From assembly GCA_965153455.1 (NCBI GenBank), contig OZ234498.1:15624001-15688000 (forward strand): a DNA stretch of 64,000 nt, given 5' to 3'. Below are positions 57,361-64,000 of the stretch, piece after piece. Position numbers and translations under genes: made by a program. Below the pieces are notes generated by a model. That model was not told the DNA's origin. It did no database searches and saw nothing but the letters and a program-made list of their open reading frames with translations. Position 1 is the first letter of the stretch, and each line of letters begins with the position of its first letter. The stretch is from Sphagnum compactum (Eukaryota; Bryophyta; Sphagnopsida; Sphagnales).

Positions 57361-59520
57361 CTTAACTATGAAGATTGAAAATTCATAGACGTTGTGGTGT
57401 ATTATTTGCAAAAGAACGTTGGCAAGTGCCAATGATTTATGCCAACAATCTATTTTACAAAAAAGTTTCATCAAATACAAAAGTTCAATGTGATCACTCC
57501 TATGAATACCAACATTGAATCTACACATCCAAGATTGGTTGCTCAGATAAAGTTGGTCATTGTTGAGAAAATTGTTGAAACAAATCATAGTCAACAACTG
57601 AAGAAATGGTTTAAGCCAATTGGGTGTGCAATCATAGTATTTTTTGGTGCCACAAATCCTTATAAAAAATCTAATGAAGCATAGCAATAATTTCTTGAAG
57701 ATCTAATATTGTATTTGTAAAGGGTACATGACCTTTTCCACTTGTGAAAGTATTTGGTTTTGAAGTTAGTTTTACGATAATGCATGCATGTTTTCTTTCC
57801 TTCTTGTTCTACTTTGTTTTACAATAATGCATGCATGTTTTCTTTCCTTCTTGTTATACTTTGGTGAAAGAAATGTTTCGTACAATGATCACAAAAACCA
57901 TGAAATGGAAATTTGTCACGACATCTTGTTAAGGTAGCAATTGTGTTTATCAATTTTAAATCTTTAGATCTCTAGAAGCAAGATGGACACATTTGCCTTG
58001 GTAATTAATTATCTGAATGACTTTTGGACCCCTATGCATGTTTTGTTGGTTTTTTTTTTATTGAAGTTCAGGAAATCACAAGGTTTTCTATGGTTGGGCA
58101 ATTGTGTATTTTATTTGAAAAATATGATTTGATGCATCATGTGATTGTCTTTGTGAAAAATGAAAGTAACAACTTAATGTCTATGGCAACAACATTACAT
58201 TCCACTACTACTTATCACCCTTTAAAACTTTAATGGTTTTATGAAGGTGTGTGTTTTGATCACATTAAGTTAATTAGTATGCTACAAATGATAAGAAGGT
58301 ACGTGATTGTAAATTTAAAACATGTTATTGTGAAAACTACCCAAGGCAGCTTATAGAAAACATTCATATGGACAAAAAAATTAGGAAAGGGAAAGCAAGA
58401 ATGAGAGAAGGCATGTGTTGAAAAGGGGTTGCAGCTTTGAAAATTAAAGACCCCAATGAAAACCAAATTTTCTAATAAGGTGATTATGTTTGAAGAAGCA
58501 CTAGAATTCAAAGAAGGGATTATTTTGTGTTATGGGCCACACCTAACAATTACTTTGCACCAAAAAGTTCTGAAGGCTAAGGTATGGGTAACTACAGAAA
58601 CACTCACAAAGTGTTTTGAATCATGTTATTACTACCTATGTGATGAACCAGTTATGAAATCACTAACTATTATTTGATATTCTCATTATGTTTATCAATT
58701 GACATTGACAAGACATTGCATTTGGAAACGGGGATGAAACAAGCTATTGTGCTCTTCATGATGATTTTAATGTTGAGGTCTTCATCTTGCAAAATAACAT
58801 GCAGGCTAAAGTTGTTAAAGTGAATATCAAACTTGTATTGCAATTTTTGAAAGTTTATGATCCATCTAAAGTTCATCATATGTTCACCATTATGTTTGAT
58901 CCTTGTTTCAAATCTTTGTGAACTATGGAGAACTATGTGTCCAATGTGGTGATTGTATTCATTTTGATTTTATGTATGATGCAAATGCAATAATCTTTCT
59001 TTTAATGATGACCTTTGAAGTATTAATCCTTACTATCTAAGCATGTATAATAACAATTATTAGATCTAGTGATTTTATTGAAGAAGACAATATGATCTTT
59101 CGTGTTGATGCATTTATGGAAAAATCTTCATGTGCACTTGTTGGGGGACTATTTTTGTTTAAGAGGTTATCTATATCTAGTTCCATGTGCTAATCCCTTA
59201 GCTTGGTGGCAAATTCATGAAAGTCAATTATAAATGTTAGTTTTTTTTTGTTAAACAAATCTTGGGTATTCTACGGTTGCAAATTGAATTGAATGTGTGT
59301 TTAATCTTCCTAGTGTATTGAAAGCTTTAAAATGTTGTAAGTTAAGGTGGAGAATTTAAATTGCATCATCATTGTGCTGAAGAACTAACCTAATGATTTA
59401 CATTTGAATTATTCGCAATATGAGGATTTGACAAACTTTATGAAAGTTGAAAATTTTATTGGTTGGAAAAATTTATGACTGGATTAAGGAATCAAATTAT
59501 TTTGAACAATTTAAGTTGGA
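57361..59520 (+). pseudogene. Decayed hAT transposase, nearly full length
   Basis: Ordered remnants in shifting frames: a CIIC finger (about 57398), FFGATNPYKKSNEA (57640-57680), a QLCILFEKYDLMHHVIVFVK block (58098-58160), KFSNKVIMFEEALEFKEG (58462-58520) and MFDPCFKSL (58890-58918). An AWWQIHES-like segment (about 59200-59225) and IECVFNLPSVLKAL (about 59290-59330) follow, and correspond to the hAT C-terminal dimerisation region. The same N-terminal architecture occurs in the remnant at 19631-20840. Stops and shifts are frequent, so the copy is dead. Terminal repeats and target duplications were not found by eye. Confidence 0.75.
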
Positions 59521-59989
59521 CACTTATTAAGTTTTGCAAGGTGAGATTAGAATTTTTTTCGTCATTTTTCTATTCTTTTTTTAAATTGCTACAATTTTAA
59601 ATATGAATGGCAATTTGCATTTGAGCAAATTTAGTCTTGGTGTTCATATTGTAGGTTGTGGGGTTGGATATTTTTGTGTTTTAGATGGGGTGTATGTGGG
59701 GTGTGGTTGGGGCAAAAAGCTTGCATTGGGCAATTTTTTTTAAAGAACTAAAGTTCAATCCCCCCACAAAAAAATTTCTACAAACTAATATTATGTTTGT
59801 GGAAGGCAAATGTGTACAAAAATTAATTCCAAACATTCAAATTTTACCCCTAACCTTTGTAGTTAGTCCAAGTTCAAAAACTAGCAAATCCATATTTACA
59901 AAATGAAAAAATGAAAATGAATATATATTCGTTGTTACAAAGACATTATTATTATTTTTTATGAATATCCTTATATTAAAAAATTTTAA
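59521..59989. other. AT-rich stretch, nothing recognised
   Basis: One 73-codon plus frame (59685-59906) without motif. Confidence 0.5.
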
Positions 59990-61090
59990 AGAATATGCCA
60001 CATTGATAAATTGGGTAGAACCTCAAAACTTCATATTTGAATGACATTAAAACAAACTACCCGTTTCAATTATTTCAAAGATTTGAAAAAAAAAACCTTA
60101 CAATTTTCATGAAATAACCCATAATGAAACATTGATCTCAGTTATTTCAAACACCTTAAAGAACTTACAACTTTCATGAAGGAATTAATGATCTTTGTGA
60201 AAATAATTAGTAAAAAAACCATTGGCATTAGTTATTTCAAACACCTTAAAAATTAGTAATTTGCATTATAGAACTAGTAAAACCCCACCAAACTTAGTCA
60301 TGTCGTACATCTTAAAAAAGATGTAGTTTTCATGACAAAATCAGTAAAAACCCCACTAGCCTTGGTTATTTCATACACCTTACAAAACTAACAATTTTTA
60401 GGGAAGAATCGATGAAAAACCATTAACCTCAATTTCAATTTCAAACACCTTAATGAATCAGTAATTTTTATGAAAGAATTAGTAAAAAAACTATTGATCA
60501 TAATTATTTCAAACACCTTAACTTTAGAACTTGTGGCTTTTCATGAAACAATCAATAAAAATTTGTTGATCTTAATTATCTCATATACACCTTGATAAAT
60601 TATTGGTTTTCATGAAAAAAATATTCAACAACTGTTAATCCCAGCTATTTCAATTACCCAAATAATTGTCAACTTCGATGAAAGAATAAAGGAGGAATTA
60701 TTGATTTAATTATTTCAAACACTTAAAAAACTAGTGATATTGATGAAACAATTAATGAAAATTCATCAATCTTGGTTATTTCAAACACTTAAAAAATCAA
60801 CAATTTTGATGAGAGATTTGGTAGAAATTTTAATTTCAATGATATTGAAAACCTTAAAGAATCAATAGTTTTGATGAAAGACAATAAAACATTATCAATC
60901 TTGGTTATTTTAAATGTTGTAAAAAACTTATGGTTTTCATGAAAGAACTAATAAAGAACCAACAATCCTAGTTATTTTAACACTTTAAAGAACTAGCAAT
61001 TTTCATGAAAGCACCTTTGATCCTATTTTTTTCAAACACCTTTTAAAGAATTGGCAATTTTTGAAAAAGAACCAAAAAATAGCTAAAGGT
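59990..61090. repeat. Degenerate tandem array, about 60-70 bp period
   Basis: Some 15 units repeat the pattern 'atttcaaacacctta', 'aaactagcaatttt', 'catgaaaga..tagtaaaaa' and '.att.atctt.gtt'. Units are strongly diverged in sequence and length. No coding signal. Confidence 0.75.
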
Positions 61091-63200
61091 TTTATGGGCA
61101 ACTATTTGAATTTTTTCATACTTTTAACAACCATGGTCATATGTTAGAAACAATTTTTTGAATTTTTGAGAACTATATGATGAACCTTAAAAATTTCTTT
61201 AACAATTATTACATAGTGTGTTCTTGTTTTTTATAATTGCCTAACATTACTTCACATTAATGTTGGGTGGGTACCCACTGTGTCAAGTCAAATCATTAGT
61301 TTCAATCAATAAGAACCAAATTAAAATTGAGTTTGATTTTCTAAAACTTGATTTTATTTTGTTAAAAGTTGGGCTCAAAAGGCCTTCATCCTTGCCCATT
61401 ATGTTGGGTGTCATATAATTCATTTTAACATGCTTACCCAATACCTTACCCAACATAATGAACATGGGCTTGAACATTTCATTGTCCATTTAAGATTAAA
61501 AAGTTAAATACAAGTCATGTAGAGCTCGCAATTGTGAATTAAAGCCATTTTTACCATTAACAAGATCAAGAGAATTGCATCCTAAAAAATAGGATCTATT
61601 TGTCTTTGTGATGTTATCTTTTGAAACGGTTCACCTTCTTTCAAAAAAAATCTAACTTAGGGTTTTTTAAATTCTAATTTGACATTCAATTGGTGTATCC
61701 ACCCTACTTAGGTTGCACCTTTGGTTTTTTATATTATACATATAAGCTACCCTCAAATTATTATGGAAGTTCTTCACATGGATGATTATCATGCAAAATG
61801 GATTATAATGCATTATGATTGAAATCCAAGATTTTTAATATCATAAAGACCATTTTTTATTTCTCTAATGTAATTATAGAATAGCTTGTAGAGACTGAAA
61901 TCTCGTTGAACTTTTTAAAAATGGAAAGTTTTGTTCCTACAAAACTATTGTTTTCATAAAGTTCAACATTGTTTTTTTCCTTTGGTACTTACATTTTTAT
62001 TTTTATTTTTGTTTTTAAATTTACATCATGGAAAACAAAATAAAAAACAAAATGTGAGGTCATTATTTACACTCAATAAAGCACATGGGCGAAAATATTA
62101 AATTGAAATTGGGCAACCCTTGATTACTACTTCACATGGGCCTTTATTTTGGAATGTCCTCACCGTTATGCTTTACCTTACACATAAAACACAACCTTAC
62201 AAACAATATAGAAAAGAGGTTTGATTGTTTCATTACACCAATATGTGTCCTAATTCATTTTGTATTTCATTAGACTTTTAATAAACTTGAATACATTTAC
62301 CATGGCAAAAGTGGTTAGTCCCTTGGTGACCAAGGATTAGTTGTTATGGACAAGTGAATTAACTAATAGCTAATTAAATTCAATATAACTAATTCATTTA
62401 ATTAATCAAATTCACTAATGAATAATTCATTAAACTAGCCTCCTAATTCATAGCTAGGCTAAGATAGGTTAAGCACTAAAATTTTAGGTGAAACACTTAG
62501 GAACTTAGGTTAAACACCTAACCACCTAAGCTAAACTAGACATTTAAGAACCTAGGCCACCTAGCTCACCAACTTAAGTTGCAAGTGTGAAGTTTTGAAT
62601 CCCTCACTTCCCCTCACCTCCATCCTTAAGGGGCAAGTGATCCTTAAGGGGCAAGTCCTGAGTCATTTGATCATTATTTAAATAATTAAAATGATTTGTT
62701 AGCACACACTATTATGCACATTCATTCCCTATGTGTAAGCTAACCATAGGCTAGGTTCCTATGTTGGTCCTAGGTTATTTTTAGATTAGTGTATGTTATT
62801 TTATTTTATTCTTAGACTTGTGCAAAATACCTTAAACTATTATTAAACTACGATAAGCTAAGTTTTTAGGCTAATCCTAAGTTATTTTTAAATATTTACC
62901 CTAGCCTATTATAAGTTATTCCACCTTGGGTTATTTTTGGTTAATTTACCCTTGGCTATTATAAATTATTATACTTTAAAATTTTATTAAAGTTAATCCA
63001 AGCTCTTCCACCCAAAATTATTATAGGGATATTTTTTATTATTTTAGGCTATTTGACACTAGGCTATTCCACACTAGACTATTTTAGGTTATTATACTTT
63101 AAGTTATTTTCAATTATTTTAAGCTATTCCACCTTCTGTTATTTTAAAATATTTAATTTTAGGTTTTTTTTACTATTATAAACTACCTTCGGTTACATTT
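61091..63200. other. AT-rich intergenic DNA with short word repeats
   Basis: No gene. 62440-62600 repeats 'cctaggc/cttaggt' words. 62770-63190 is a degenerate array of 'taggttattttaggctattcc'-type words (in two parts), resumed after the solo LTR at 63745. Confidence 0.6.
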
Positions 63201-63737
63201 TGTCATGGGCATGAAAACTACTAAAACAAAAGATGAAAGGATAAGACTAAATTTTAATTCAAAACATAAAACAAAGGGACCAAGACAAGAACACAAAGTG
63301 TGCAAAACCAAAGTACAAACAGATCTTTATTACAATGGAGTAAACAAATGTAAACATAAAAATAACAAAACAAGGTTATAAAATAAAATCGTACTTTAAA
63401 CTGATGTTGAAGAAACTAAAGGTAATGGGACCTCTATTTATAGCCTTTTGGGGACCTAATTCAAAAACAATTCCATGGAAGTTTCCAATGTGACCATTGA
63501 CCAGGGAAGTTTTTTGAAAGGTTAACTACAAATGAATTATGAATTAATTAAAAATAACCTTTGATTAAACTATGAGTCAATTTTTTAAATTAATTGCCAG
63601 TGAACCAAAAATGAACTAAAATTAGATTATCAGTGAATTCAAAGTTAACTAACAGTGAAGTGGGAATTGATTAAAAGTTATGGATGAACATTCATATGAA
63701 TGAATTTTATCCATCACGTGATATGGTGTCTATGACA
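63201..63737 (-). mobile_element. Solo LTR (537 bp) with 5-bp target duplication, inside a word-repeat array
   Basis: Minus-strand ends are TGTCA (63737) and TGACA (63201). The flanks are cattt at 63196-63200 and again at 63738-63742. A canonical TATA box (CTATAAATAG, minus) lies at 63443-63434, and an AATAAAG word about 100 bp further on could be the poly(A) signal. It interrupts the 'ggttatttta' array that continues on both sides. Confidence 0.85.
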
Positions 63738-63744
63738 CATTTTG

Positions 63745-64000
63745 GCTACACTCAATTACACTAATTTATTTTTGGTTATTTAAAGCTATTTCACCTTAAG
63801 ATATTTTAAGTTATTCCACCTTATGTTATTTTGAATTGTTTTTTGTTATTTCACCCTATGTTATTTTACCTTAGGCTATTCTTAGGTATTTAAAATTATT
63901 TTCAATTATTTAAAGTTAGTTCACTATAGGTTATTTTACCCTAGGCTATTTTTGGTTTTTTTATTATTTGAAGCCCTTCCACTTTACATTATTTTTGGTT
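63745..64000. repeat. Degenerate 'ggttattttaccctaggcta' array
   Basis: Continuation of the array before the solo LTR; units of roughly 20-30 bp built from 'ttattccacctta' and 'ggttatttta' words run off the window end. Confidence 0.7.

Overview
The window looks like nuclear DNA of a land plant, probably a seed-free one (fern, lycophyte or bryophyte). The evidence is: GT-AG introns in otherwise AT-rich DNA, many short AAACCCTA (land-plant telomere type) tracts, plant-type transposon remnants, and a small plastid-derived insert. That insert carries a ycf1 start resembling seed-free plant plastids and a trnV-GAC. The species cannot be fixed from sequence alone. The window is gene-poor: three convincing protein genes in 64 kb, separated by decayed transposons and tandem repeats.

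Genes. (1) 7483-15787 (+): a 21-exon gene whose joined exons stay in frame for 1174 codons. It encodes, in one polypeptide, an organelle-type leader, an SbcD/Mre11-type nuclease with all five phosphoesterase motifs, and an SbcC/Rad50-type ATPase with Walker A, Q-loop, CxxC zinc hook, LSGGE signature and Walker B. In bacteria these are two proteins (SbcD and SbcC), and in the eukaryotic nucleus Mre11 and Rad50. This single-chain form with a leader suggests an organellar double-strand-end-processing machine and is the most notable object here. (2) 47435-51995 (+): a six-exon oligopeptide transporter of the OPT family (796 aa) with NPG and KIPPR motifs. (3) 53558-53896 (-): a 112-aa DUF962/Mpo1-like membrane protein. 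Genes 2 and 3 converge. All three have a GA/CT microsatellite at or near the 5' end.

Mobile and repeat DNA. Two decayed BED-hAT transposases lie at 19.6-20.8 kb and 57.4-59.5 kb. A truncated Ty3-type retrotransposon with one LTR (30.7-33.1 kb, minus strand) has two related solo LTRs, at 37247-37746 and 63201-63737, each with a perfect 5-bp target duplication. A family of about 270-bp Helitron-like elements occurs near 1 bp, 22.4 kb and 36.1 kb, with a sister family at 36.4 and 42.4 kb. A 225-bp inverted-repeat element at 43475-43699 has a perfect 8-bp duplication and keeps a CCHC zinc knuckle. A decayed zinc-finger gene family member (about 24-26.8 kb) holds a 1-kb array of nested inverted repeats in what looks like an intron. 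A plastid fragment (ycf1 start next to trnV-GAC) lies at 56.4-56.8 kb. Tandem arrays with 36, 45, 52-54, 81, 89, 131 and 200 bp periods fill several intergenic stretches.

The three genes show no sign of working in one pathway. Exon boundaries were set by frame continuity and splice consensus and are unsupported by transcript data.
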